Shown in pieces: positions 12,863 through 19,170 of a DNA stretch of 19,170 nt. The position numbers were made by a program, and so were the translations under genes. This DNA comes from CAYMAZ01 sp964428185. GTDB lineage: Bacteria; Bacteroidota; Bacteroidia; Bacteroidales; DTU049. The stretch is taken from the NCBI GenBank assembly GCA_964428185.1, contig CAYRXH010000048.1:1-19170 (forward strand), given 5' to 3'. The notes beneath the pieces were generated by a model. It saw only the letters and a program-made list of their open reading frames with translations, ran no database searches and had not been told where the DNA came from. Numbering within the stretch: the stretch's first letter is position 1; each line of letters opens with the position of its first letter.

Positions 12863-13483
12863 CTATATTGAAGAAATATTAAGGTCCACAATTTTGTATT
12901 CTCCGTTTCTGTCCTTTTCCCATATTCTGTAATACGATTTGCTTTCGGGGCGGCGGATTGACGATTCAATCAATGACATCGCTTCCTGGTAAGCCTGATG
13001 CTTTATCTTACTACGATACTTCAACAGCCCCATCACCTTCTTGGTGTCAAGCTGCCCCTTGCTGGTTTGAAAGGCCTCGTTCACAAGATCCTTCACAAAC
13101 TCAAGTTTACCTTCGATGTTTTCGTTTAGAAACTGTGAAAGCTTTTCTCTGGCTGCTGTGATGCTCATGTCATCAAATGTGATGCGTTCTGAGACTGATA
13201 CTTCAACCTTTATGCTTCTGTCAAAATTATACCAGGTATAGTTGCCTTTGCGTTCTGCCGGTGCACCCAATCTGCGCTCTTTTATAAACATCTGATACAC
13301 TTCATCGCTGAAGGTTTTGAAGCTTTCTTTCAGATTTTTCAGCTTGGCGTTGAGCGTAACAGCTTCTTTCAGCAGCTGTGCCGATCTTCTTTCCATCAGC
13401 CTTTCAGTGGCAGATGTGCGATTGTACGGTATCCGTGTGCCGGATTCGTCAATCCAAAATTCTGATGTTGATTTTTGTTGCAT
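12863..13483 (-). CDS. DUF3164 family early protein
   Basis: I choose Met at 13483 (MQQKSTSEFWIDESGTRIPY) after an A/T-rich leader; a longer reading from 13543 is unlikely. The 206-aa protein has an N-terminal FWIDESGTRIPYNR, a coiled-coil-like helix (RSAQLLKEAVTLNAKLKNLK), and GNYTWYNFDRSIKVEVSVSE, which is the DUF3164 core. These proteins are found in the early region of many Mu-like phages, and their activity is not known. The C-terminal part, DTKKVMGLLKYRSKIKHQAY, is also typical. It ends 5 nt before the GemA-like gene. Confidence 0.72.
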   Translation of the reverse strand: MQQKSTSEFWIDESGTRIPYNRTSATERLMERRSAQLLKEAVTLNAKLKNLKESFKTFSDEVYQMFIKERRLGAPAERKGNYTWYNFDRSIKVEVSVSERITFDDMSITAAREKLSQFLNENIEGKLEFVKDLVNEAFQTSKGQLDTKKVMGLLKYRSKIKHQAYQEAMSLIESSIRRPESKSYYRIWEKDRNGEYKIVDLNISSI

Positions 13484-13496
13484 AATATTCTTATTT

Positions 13497-13718
13497 TTAA
13501 GTGAATGATTCAATTTTTTCCAATAACTCCTTTTCCTCTTCAATCAGTTTTCCCAAGCTGTCCTTATGCCCGTTTTTCTCATAAAAAAGCTGCATATATG
13601 CCGGTTTGTCTGCTGGTGTCCGCTTCAGTTTATCATTGCAGGCTTCAATATTGGCATGGCATAGCCTCTTTTCTGTGATGATCTGCTCAAGCCGTTCTTT
13701 AATCAATTCTTGTTTCAT
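13497..13718 (-). CDS. Small coiled-coil early protein, unknown
   Basis: I place the start at 13718 (MKQELIKERLEQIITEKRLC), which gives 73 residues and a 20-nt overlap with the gene before it. The protein is nearly all helix, with ERLEQIITEKRLCHANIEAC and EEEKELLEKIESF, and a middle loop TPADKPAYMQLFYEKNG. It may be a small coiled-coil partner of another early protein. No family is recognised. Confidence 0.6.
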   Translation of the reverse strand: MKQELIKERLEQIITEKRLCHANIEACNDKLKRTPADKPAYMQLFYEKNGHKDSLGKLIEEEKELLEKIESFT

Positions 13719-14061
13719 GGTTTTTAAGTTTTTGAATAAGCTGTTCATATCCTGCATCCCACTTAATGCCGGGGGGATAGAGCCGTAGCGAGCCAACCCA
13801 CAATAGCGACTCCCATATATAAATGAGTTCGTTTCTTGTTAAATATGATCCGCTGAATTGTTTCAGAAACAACTTGTTTCTGTCTTCCACAATAGTCAAC
13901 CACCAGTCCCAATACTCTCTGGTATATGATATTTTTGAAACATAAAATGAATCGTTATTGCTTTCATACCGCAGATATTCTATTCCCTGGTTGAATATCG
14001 TTTCGTAATATTTCATTTCTGAAATATCACATAGTTGCAAAACTGCCAACTTTGTTTCCAT
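13699..14061 (-). CDS. Early protein, unknown
   Basis: The start is taken as METKLAVLQLCDISEMKYYE at 14061; the alternative is 14082. It overlaps the ATPase gene upstream by 35 nt in another frame, and the next gene by 20 nt. The 120-aa protein is rich in aromatic residues (YTREYWDWWLTIVEDRNKLF, IYIWESLLWVGSLRLYPPG). No signal peptide or metal motif is seen. AT content is a little higher than in the flanking genes. The function cannot be inferred, but the overlaps show that it is translated together with the ATPase. Confidence 0.6.
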   Translation of the reverse strand: METKLAVLQLCDISEMKYYETIFNQGIEYLRYESNNDSFYVSKISYTREYWDWWLTIVEDRNKLFLKQFSGSYLTRNELIYIWESLLWVGSLRLYPPGIKWDAGYEQLIQKLKNHETRID

Positions 14062-14701
14062 TGATGTGTACTTTATTATCAATTGAAATATTCCAGTAAT
14101 CCTTTATTCCTTCATGCCAGATGTCAAAAGGCTCACCGCCACCGTAACGGCTCACAGGAAAAGCCCTGTAGCCTTCAACACGCACTTTTACGTCGCAGTC
14201 GAATCTGATTGACCGTGCAACCTTGCCGGCCGGTTCTTTACCGTCGGCATGACTGGTGATGATGATCATTTTTGATCGAAATTCATCCCTGAAGGCCTTA
14301 TATTGCACATAGCTCCAACCGATGTATTGTGAGCTGTCAATCACGACGATATGTGCCGATTTATGCTTTCTCAGGCGTTTTCCAAGCTGATCAAGGGGCT
14401 CTTTATCCAGAAGGATCACTTTGCGGCTCACCTCCTCCATTCCAACGGCTCTGAATCCTTCAGCCATCGTCTGTGAATCTTCCTCTTCAAGCGAGTTGTA
14501 TGCTATCCGATAGCCATGTTCGGCAAGATAGCGGCAAAGCTGCAAGATCAACCTTGTTTTGCCATGCCCGGAGTTTCCCCAAACGAGCCACACGCTTCCA
14601 GTCTCAGGCTGACCGAAACTGGATGCCCACCGACCTTCAAACTGAAGGATCTCCCGGTGCTTTGACAACAAGTTCTTTACACTAAGTGCGCGCCTTGACA
14701 T
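14027..14701 (-). CDS. RecA/DnaB-superfamily ATPase
   Basis: The protein has 224 residues with one ATPase domain. Walker A is GNSGHGKT (42-49). A second motif (YNSLEEEDSQTMAEGF) resembles the RecA-type catalytic Glu region. Walker B is HIVVIDSSQY, followed by a sensor strand MIIITSHADGKEPAG and then SIRFDCDVKVRVEGYRAFPV, as in RadA/DnaB-like proteins. It follows MuB with a 20-nt overlap. Mu has no equal partner at this place. It may load or help the replication machinery after transposition; that is inference. The enzyme has no N-terminal primase-binding part. Confidence 0.72.
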   Translation of the reverse strand: MSRRALSVKNLLSKHREILQFEGRWASSFGQPETGSVWLVWGNSGHGKTRLILQLCRYLAEHGYRIAYNSLEEEDSQTMAEGFRAVGMEEVSRKVILLDKEPLDQLGKRLRKHKSAHIVVIDSSQYIGWSYVQYKAFRDEFRSKMIIITSHADGKEPAGKVARSIRFDCDVKVRVEGYRAFPVSRYGGGEPFDIWHEGIKDYWNISIDNKVHINGNKVGSFATM

Positions 14702-15575
14702 TTTGACTCAGCTTGAGTTTTTTGATTTCAGTGTAAATTCTTCTCAATGAACCTTCTGTTTTGGTGAACATTTTTTTGACATCTGCCTCCGGTGCATTGA
14801 CACGAATGATGATTGCAGCCTGCATCATTGCAAATTCTTCCTGCTGAAGCTTATCAACCGGAGTAACACGCTGATACTTCTTTCCATATCTGCTGAAGAT
14901 CTCTGTATAACCAACTTTTTTGAAGTCAATTGACCTTCGGATCTTCTCTTTCAAACCATCAGCTCCCATCATCATCCATCCACAGCAACGCTCAGTTGCA
15001 TTCCACAGGGCTTTAAGTTCCAAAAATGCAGGATAGTCAAGATCGCCGGCTTCATCAAGTATCACCAGCGGATTTTCGATGGCCCGGAGATAATAAACAA
15101 GGTCTTCATACACATCCTGGTATCTTCCGATGTGCTGCACTCCAAACTGCTGTGCAATATAGCGTACAAGTTTCTGTTTGCTTTTGGTTTGTGAACAATC
15201 AACGTAAACAACGTTTTTCTGTGTTTTGGCATAGTGCCTTGCCGTGAACGTTTTGCCGATGTCAGCAATATCACACAGCAAACAACTCACACTGTCTACC
15301 TGACATCTGGTGAGTTGCTGGGTGATGAAGTCAAACACAGGTGTTTTGGCTGCATGCCATTGGATTTCGTTGTTTAAACCAACCTGCAGTTTGCGTGCAA
15401 GTGCAATCCAGTTGGCATCGCTGAGCACCTGGTGGGTGTCGCCGTTTTTAATTCTGCTGTACTGGGCATTGCTTATGCCAAGCATTACACTAAATTTTTG
15501 GTCGCTGCCCTGAAAGTTCTTTCTCCTTTCGGCAAGCTCTTCAATGACTCTTTGTTTCAATTGTGCTGTTATCAT
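14682..15575 (-). CDS. MuB-like transposition target ATPase (AAA+)
   Basis: The 297-aa protein follows the transposase as in Mu. The N-terminus is a helix-turn-helix (about 22 to 45, GSDQKFSVMLGISNAQYSRI), as in MuB. The ATPase has Walker A DIADIGKT (102-109), where the first Gly of GxxxxGKT is Asp, and Walker B PLVILDEAG (169-177). A sensor and C-terminal helical domain follow (TKTEGSLRRIYTEIKKL). MuB binds target DNA as ATP filaments, gives target immunity and stimulates MuA. The start is after an A-rich leader, 24 nt after the transposase stop codon. Confidence 0.85.
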   Translation of the reverse strand: MITAQLKQRVIEELAERRKNFQGSDQKFSVMLGISNAQYSRIKNGDTHQVLSDANWIALARKLQVGLNNEIQWHAAKTPVFDFITQQLTRCQVDSVSCLLCDIADIGKTFTARHYAKTQKNVVYVDCSQTKSKQKLVRYIAQQFGVQHIGRYQDVYEDLVYYLRAIENPLVILDEAGDLDYPAFLELKALWNATERCCGWMMMGADGLKEKIRRSIDFKKVGYTEIFSRYGKKYQRVTPVDKLQQEEFAMMQAAIIIRVNAPEADVKKMFTKTEGSLRRIYTEIKKLKLSQNVKART

Positions 15576-15599
15576 ATATAATTGCGTTTTAAAGGGTTT

Positions 15600-17645
15600 T
15601 TAAATTTCGTTTAAAGCCCGTTGTTTGTAATATTCCGAATCATAATTGTCGGCCAGCTGCTCTATATCAATCTCCTCGTTATAGGCTGTTTCGTCAACCA
15701 GTACAGGCTCAATGTCATTCAGCCTGTCAAACACAGGCTTTTGTTCTTTCTCGATCACACGCAGTTTGTGGAGCTTCTCTTTGCCTTCTTTTATCATGCC
15801 GTCAAATGAGTTGACATATTTTGTCTGTTCCAGGAAGATCTCGCGATCGCGTTCTGTCTGTTCAGCAGTGGCAACATTATATGTTTCAATGCGCACAGCC
15901 GTTGTAATGTATTTTTCGCCCTGATACATATAGATCTCGTTGATGATCCCTTTTTCATCGGGCAGCCAGTAAGCATCCACTGTGTAATTGTTTGGCTTAA
16001 GCTTACCGATCACACGCGGATTTGGCAACTGAAACTTCTGATATTGCAGCCTCACATACTGATTGTTCAAAATTGTGGTAGTGGTTTTATTGCCAATAAA
16101 CTTATAGAGGAATGCTTTGTCAAGTCTCACTGCTTTGGGCGATGCGTTTTCCAGAAATACATCCATGCGTGTTTTACCCGGATAGGTTTTCTGATCTGAA
16201 TGAAGATCATTGTTATATTGTATAATTGAGCGAATATCGTCTGCAACAATTTCTTCAAAACTTTTGAATTTAACCCTGTTTTTCATGCCTTCTTCTGTCC
16301 ATACTTTATCCACCTTAGGGCGATTGGCTTCGAGCTTGCTGTAGTGTCTTCCAATGTTCGGCTGGTTATGTTTCTCTTGTTTGTATTTCTTTGCCCTGAT
16401 TCTGTTTTCTGCATACTTTTCACGGCTCACTCCGGCTGCACACCAGTGCACGTGTGGAAATAACACACCAGCTTTGGCAATACCGTCTGCAAACGTATTT
16501 ACAAGGTGATGTTCTACTTCAATTTCGAGCGGGGTTCCAAGGTCATGTTGCTCCAGGAACTGGAACATATTGCGAATGCAAGATATAAACAAGTCTTTGT
16601 CCTTACTTTGACTATGTGAATAACCAATCAATGCCTGGCTCGTCCAGTCAAAAGCATAATAACATTTTGCCCGGCTGCCATCGGGCATCAAATGTGAAAT
16701 GTCGCGGTCATCAAGTGTAATTCTTGATAAACTGAATATCGGGCGATGCCTGTGACGGTGCGGTCTGTGTGTGTTGATGAATTCAAGCCCGCCCGTGCGT
16801 ACTTTGTCAACCACTGCCAGGTTGTTAGGTTTGTTAAGATACATCCACACTGTGGCTTCGCTGATTTCAACAGGCGCATTGTTACGCATCAGATCCACCG
16901 CATCAAACAGTTCGCCGGTGGCATAATCAAACACCTCAATTTCACCCTTGATAAATTCCTGATACATGCGGCACACATCAGTTGTGTAGGGCTTATTGGG
17001 CAGTGTGTATAATGACACAATCAGACGCTCAATGTTATCATTCACCTTCCTAGAATTTTGGTTGCCAAACTTGCCGCTGATCAGTGCCGCATAGCCATCT
17101 TTGCAATAACTGTCAAAACGGTTTTTCAGCCGTTTGGTTGAACCCGGCAGAGTGTTGGGCCATTGCTGACTCAATTGCTTCACCACTGCCAAGGCATCCT
17201 TCCAGAATCCTCGCATTGACTTGCCCAGCGCACGCGCACGAGTGTTGTTGTAAAATGCATTCTTCAAAGCATTCAACAATGCTGCATCGTTGCTGTATTG
17301 CAAAATCTTATTGGCTGGCAGCTTCTGATCATCACATTGTCCTGAGCCTGTCGAAGGGTTATACCGGTATTCAGAAAAAAACGACACAGCAGCTTCATCC
17401 ACCTCAATTGATTCTTTAAATGATTTCACAACCGGCTGCTGCAGCTCCGGATATTTCTCAAGCAAAATGCGCTTGCGGTCTTGCTTGTACATGCTGTGCA
17501 CCTCAATGAGCACCTGACGCCCATTGCCACCCCGCACATGGGTGATGATGTAGCCTCTCTTCTTGTCTGACTTAAACAGCTCATAACTAAGCCCAGCGTC
17601 GAGCCATTGCTGCAGTGTGATGGTGGTGTTGTGTTGTAAATTCAT
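15600..17645 (-). CDS. MuA-like DDE transposase
   Basis: The protein has 681 residues, close to Mu A. After an N-terminal DNA-binding region, the catalytic domain begins with KCYYAFDWTSQALIGYS, giving the first acid Asp333. The second should be in TPLEIEVEHHLVNTF, where only Glu376 or Glu378 is available, and the third is Glu413 in SREKYAENRIRAKKYKQEK. Glu378 to Glu413 matches a D-x34-E spacing. A C-terminal beta-barrel-like part follows (VIGKLKPNNYTVDAYWLPDE), then a charged helix for MuB and ClpX contacts. It carries a mini-repeat-encoded insert, PSTGSGQ, near residue 97. Its leader is broken from the rest of the early operon by the plus-strand gene behind it. Confidence 0.9.
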   Translation of the reverse strand: MNLQHNTTITLQQWLDAGLSYELFKSDKKRGYIITHVRGGNGRQVLIEVHSMYKQDRKRILLEKYPELQQPVVKSFKESIEVDEAAVSFFSEYRYNPSTGSGQCDDQKLPANKILQYSNDAALLNALKNAFYNNTRARALGKSMRGFWKDALAVVKQLSQQWPNTLPGSTKRLKNRFDSYCKDGYAALISGKFGNQNSRKVNDNIERLIVSLYTLPNKPYTTDVCRMYQEFIKGEIEVFDYATGELFDAVDLMRNNAPVEISEATVWMYLNKPNNLAVVDKVRTGGLEFINTHRPHRHRHRPIFSLSRITLDDRDISHLMPDGSRAKCYYAFDWTSQALIGYSHSQSKDKDLFISCIRNMFQFLEQHDLGTPLEIEVEHHLVNTFADGIAKAGVLFPHVHWCAAGVSREKYAENRIRAKKYKQEKHNQPNIGRHYSKLEANRPKVDKVWTEEGMKNRVKFKSFEEIVADDIRSIIQYNNDLHSDQKTYPGKTRMDVFLENASPKAVRLDKAFLYKFIGNKTTTTILNNQYVRLQYQKFQLPNPRVIGKLKPNNYTVDAYWLPDEKGIINEIYMYQGEKYITTAVRIETYNVATAEQTERDREIFLEQTKYVNSFDGMIKEGKEKLHKLRVIEKEQKPVFDRLNDIEPVLVDETAYNEEIDIEQLADNYDSEYYKQRALNEI
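17341..17357 (+). repeat. Mini-repeat copy 4 (inside the transposase gene)
   Basis: CCTGAGCCTGTCGAAGG lies within the transposase coding region and encodes PSTGSGQ in that reading frame, between SEYRYN and CDDQK. The inserted segment is in frame. Confidence 0.8.
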
Positions 17646-17674
17646 TTGTTTGCTGTTCGTTTTTAGTATGTTTG
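17645..17674 (+). promoter_or_regulatory. Promoter of the plus-strand membrane protein gene
   Basis: TTTG (17645-17648), an 18-nt spacer and TATGTTTG (17667-17674) match the Bacteroidota consensus TTTG / TAnnTTTG. The next ATG in frame is at 17692, about 12 nt after the expected start of transcription. The promoter overlaps the MuA start codon on the other strand. Confidence 0.65.
17661..17673. repeat. 13-bp direct repeat, left copy, flanking the membrane protein gene
   Basis: TTTTAGTATGTTT occurs here and at 18133-18145, exactly on both sides of the plus-strand gene. Confidence 0.7.
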
Positions 17675-17691
17675 CAGAAAAAAATAATGGT

Positions 17692-18132
17692 ATGCCGGAT
17701 CCAGAAACTTTGAATAATCAAATCCGTGCTCTTCAAGAACATTTGAATAGCGCCACCCGTTTGAAGCTGAAATTCTACCGTCAGATTCAAATTCTAAGCG
17801 CAACACTTCTCGGTGTATCAGTTTCCTTTCACGAAAAATCTCACATAATCCTAATAGATTTTTGTTTGTTTTTCCCTGCCATGGTTTTATTTTCACTTTG
17901 CCTCCTGAATAGTGTATCAGTGCATGATCAGTATATAAAGTATTTAATGCGGCTGGTTGATCAATATAGATTGAGTTTATTGAAAAAATCACGCAAAACA
18001 CACTGTTCGGATGTTGATCTTCTGTTTGCAAAGCCTTCAAAAACAGTTTCATTTTTTGAAAAATGGAACGTGGCGTTGTTCTATATCGGGCTGGCGTTTC
18101 TGACATTGTATGCGTTTTTTAAGATTGTGTGA
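17692..18132 (+). CDS. Small membrane protein, moron-like
   Basis: I choose ATG at 17692, 18 nt after a TATGTTTG box; a longer reading from 17617 overlaps the MuA start. The 146-aa protein has a soluble helical N-terminus (MPDPETLNNQIRALQEHLNS), membrane segments at about 31-47 and 51-75 (IILIDFCLFFPAMVLFSLCL), a basic helical loop with KYLMRLVDQYRLSLLKKSRK, and a final segment at about 126-145 (NVALFYIGLAFLTLYAFFKI). It stands alone against the early operon, has its own promoter and is flanked by a 13-bp direct repeat. Superinfection exclusion is a fair guess from context. No known family is recognised. Confidence 0.7.
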   Translation: MPDPETLNNQIRALQEHLNSATRLKLKFYRQIQILSATLLGVSVSFHEKSHIILIDFCLFFPAMVLFSLCLLNSVSVHDQYIKYLMRLVDQYRLSLLKKSRKTHCSDVDLLFAKPSKTVSFFEKWNVALFYIGLAFLTLYAFFKIV

Positions 18133-18145
18133 TTTTAGTATGTTT
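18133..18145. repeat. 13-bp direct repeat, right copy, flanking the membrane protein gene
   Basis: This is the second copy of TTTTAGTATGTTT. It begins right after the membrane protein's stop codon. Read on the minus strand, the copies are AAACATACTAAAA, the left one forming the MuA leader. Confidence 0.7.
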
Positions 18146-18172
18146 AATGATTTGAATTTTGTTATTTTTTTC

Positions 18173-18748
18173 TTAAATAACCGGCTTCTTTTGGTTGGCT
18201 TCAATTTGCTTCAGGGTGGCATCAAGCTCTGCATGTTCTGCAGGAGTGAGTGGTTTGCAGTCGGGCTTGCAGTAGTCTTGCCGAGAACCTGTTGGTATGT
18301 AATACCTGCCACACCTGCTACAGTTCTTGCCTCTATATTCACGGGCAACGTGTGAATTGGTTAATGAATTTATACGCCGCTTGTAAACACGTCCCTTTTC
18401 TTTCTTTGCCTCGTGCTTGCAATGGTCAGAGCAGTATTTTTCATTTTTGTTCCTTTTGTGCTCAAACGACCTCCCGCACCATTTGCAGCGGGGCTTTTCT
18501 TCACGGTCATTTCGACTTCGCTCAGTGCCCGTGGAAGTATCATGGATTTCTAAAGTACTATCAGGGTTTTCTGTCAGCGATCTTCCCGCATCAATAACCT
18601 CCAGGGTGTTGAGCTGAGCCGAAACGACCTGATCTGCTCTCTGCTCAATGGCTTCCAAATCCGTGCTGATGTTCATGGGTTCATCATGCTCCACGCTGAT
18701 GGTGACGATGCTGCCCTGTGGCGATTTGATGGTGACTGTTGTTTTCAT
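18173..18748 (-). CDS. Early protein with two four-Cys zinc ribbons
   Basis: The protein has 191 residues. The N-terminus is a beta strand-rich segment (MKTTVTIKSPQGSIVTISVE). From residue 88, two zinc-ribbon modules follow: CKWCGRSF ... YCSDHC (Cys 88, 91, 106, 110) and CSRCGRYY ... YCKPDC (Cys 143, 146, 160, 164), joined by a basic helix (KGRVYKRRINSLTNSHVARE). This layout suggests a nucleic acid-binding early regulator. A mini-repeat encodes STGTERSRND at about residues 72 to 81, just before the ribbons. In the operon it would be followed by the transposase if the membrane protein gene were removed. Confidence 0.72.
   Translation of the reverse strand: MKTTVTIKSPQGSIVTISVEHDEPMNISTDLEAIEQRADQVVSAQLNTLEVIDAGRSLTENPDSTLEIHDTSTGTERSRNDREEKPRCKWCGRSFEHKRNKNEKYCSDHCKHEAKKEKGRVYKRRINSLTNSHVAREYRGKNCSRCGRYYIPTGSRQDYCKPDCKPLTPAEHAELDATLKQIEANQKKPVI
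18502..18533 (-). repeat. Mini-repeat copy 5 (inverted; inside the zinc-ribbon gene)
   Basis: On the minus strand the core is CTGAGCGAAGTCGAAATG between the arms CACGG and CCGTG. It is in frame in the zinc-ribbon protein gene, encoding TGTERSRND. Confidence 0.75.
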
Positions 18749-18751
18749 AAC

Positions 18752-18770
18752 TATGCTGGTTTATTGGTTT
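18752..18770. repeat. 19-bp direct repeat, left copy
   Basis: TATGCTGGTTTATTGGTTT lies 3 nt beyond the CAT start of the zinc-ribbon gene. On the minus strand it reads ...ACCAATAAACCAGCATAG, three bases before ATG. Confidence 0.8.
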
Positions 18771-18793
18771 TCAATATATTTGCTAAAAATTGA

Positions 18794-19096
18794 ATGATTA
18801 TGAATTCTGAAGATGTTCTTCAAACTGTAAATCAATTGTGCCAATCATGGATTTCAGATTCACCGTTATTTCGGGGGTGCATTGATGAGGAGATTGAACT
18901 GATGCACAACACGTCTCTTGAATTTTCTGCACAACAGATTGCAGTTCGTGCATTAAACAATCTGAAACTGCTTGTTTCACATGCTCTGCCAAATCAGAAC
19001 CTTGTTTTCCGGGGTGTGAATCTAAATCATTATTTAAAACGCCGGCAGGAACTGTTATCTGAAGCCGATCGCATAATGAATCTATTGAAATTATGA
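18794..19096 (+). CDS. Small plus-strand protein, moron-like, unknown
   Basis: The likely start is the second ATG at 18800 (MNSEDVLQTVNQLCQSW); the protein has about 98 residues. TATATTTG at 18775-18782 is a perfect TAnnTTTG box just upstream, though no -33 box is clear. The protein is helical and charged (FRGCIDEEIELMHNTSLEFS, LKRRQELLSEADRIMNLLKL). A 19-bp repeat flanks it on both sides, as in the membrane protein case. The opposite strand has an open frame of about the same extent (18798-19112), and base composition by codon position does not separate the two. I prefer the plus strand slightly. Confidence 0.5.
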   Translation: MIMNSEDVLQTVNQLCQSWISDSPLFRGCIDEEIELMHNTSLEFSAQQIAVRALNNLKLLVSHALPNQNLVFRGVNLNHYLKRRQELLSEADRIMNLLKL

Positions 19097-19112
19097 TTTG
19101 ACTATTGCTCAT
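18798..19112 (-). CDS. Alternative minus-strand ORF, antisense to the plus-strand gene
   Basis: This 104-aa frame starts MSNSQIIISIDSLCDRL, 2 nt after the stop codon of a partial upstream gene, and carries the same 19-bp leader as the zinc-ribbon gene. Those facts favour it, since the early operon runs on this strand. Against it are the less protein-like composition (four Cys, one Pro-His-Gln-Cys patch) and the possibility that its start is only the duplicated junction copy. Only one of the two antisense frames is likely to be real. Confidence 0.35.
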   Translation of the reverse strand: MSNSQIIISIDSLCDRLQITVPAGVLNNDLDSHPGKQGSDLAEHVKQAVSDCLMHELQSVVQKIQETCCASVQSPHQCTPEITVNLKSMIGTIDLQFEEHLQNS

Positions 19113-19114
19113 AT

Positions 19115-19170
19115 TTATGCTGGTTTATTGGTTTGTAGTTCATTTTTTAGTTTCCTGACAAATTCACCCC
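19115..19170 (-). CDS. Partial upstream early gene, C-terminal end only
   Basis: Reading from the window edge, the minus strand gives GEFVRKLKNELQTNKPA and a TAA stop at 19117-19115. The ending is charged and helix-like, as expected for a small phage protein, and its stop lies 2 nt before the next ATG. TNKPA is encoded by the 19-bp repeat. Only about 17 codons are visible, so no family can be named. Confidence 0.45.
   Translation of the reverse strand, partial: GEFVRKLKNELQTNKPA
19116..19134. repeat. 19-bp direct repeat, right copy
   Basis: This is the exact second copy of TATGCTGGTTTATTGGTTT. Here it encodes the TNKPA ending and part of the stop codon of the partial gene at the window edge. 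The CAT start codon is also 3 nt away, as in the left copy. Confidence 0.8.

Noticed and set aside
17663..18106. Minus-strand ORF of 147 aa opposite the membrane protein gene
   Set aside because: The plus strand has a promoter, membrane segments and flanking repeats, while this frame has low-complexity mixed composition and no leader. It is taken as a shadow.

Overview
The window is most of a Mu-like transposable prophage (or phage genome) from a member of the Bacteroidota. Support for the phage type: a 681-aa MuA-type DDE transposase is followed by a MuB-type AAA+ ATPase and a string of small early genes (DUF3164-like, GemA/gp16-like, DUF4406). A second block carries the Mu-type head genes: small and large terminase subunits, gp36/DUF1320, DUF935 portal, MuF head protein and gpG. 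Support for the host group: TTTG/TAnnTTTG promoter boxes, A-rich leaders instead of Shine-Dalgarno sites, and several copies of the TGAGC...GTCGAAG mini-repeat seen in many Bacteroidota genomes. These assignments come from reading motifs; no database search was possible.

Layout. (1) 1-3593, minus strand: protease/scaffold, a small putative decoration protein, major capsid protein, a terminator, a tRNA-Met(CAT), then a lysis cassette (spanin-like membrane protein, T7-type amidase, and the start of a small exported protein that runs off the window). (2) 3594-3784: a divergent regulatory region with three exact-phase 21-bp repeats, each carrying the palindrome CAAAGCCTTTG. (3) 3785-10791, plus strand: terminase small and large subunits, a small protein, gp36, portal, MuF with a variable AT-rich C-terminus, two copies of gpG (the first with a foreign tail), and a tail-completion-like protein. 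(4) 10809-10846: a terminator-like hairpin between convergent operons. (5) 10853-17645, minus strand: early operon, transcribed from the transposase towards the small genes. (6) 17646-19170: a boundary region where two plus-strand genes (moron-like) sit between minus-strand early genes, each flanked by a direct repeat of the gene junction.

How the parts work together: MuA and MuB carry out replicative transposition; the small early genes, including a RecA/DnaB-like ATPase and a DnaA-domain-IV-like protein, probably assist replication or regulation. The late genes build and fill the head. Tail genes are not in the window.

The most notable observation is a textbook -1 frameshift signal at the end of the portal gene (T TTT TTC at 7774-7780, 6-nt spacer, 8-bp GC-rich stem). 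The downstream MuF frame has no ATG and stays open back into the portal gene, so a portal-MuF fusion of about 837 aa is predicted. Immediately downstream is a toxin-cassette-like arrangement: an AT-rich MuF C-terminus, a hairpin over its stop codon, and a 464-bp duplication that made a chimeric gpG with another AT-rich tail and another hairpin. Other points are the 21-bp operator array, a nested scaffold start, mini-repeats inserted inside phage genes, and the repeat-flanked morons.
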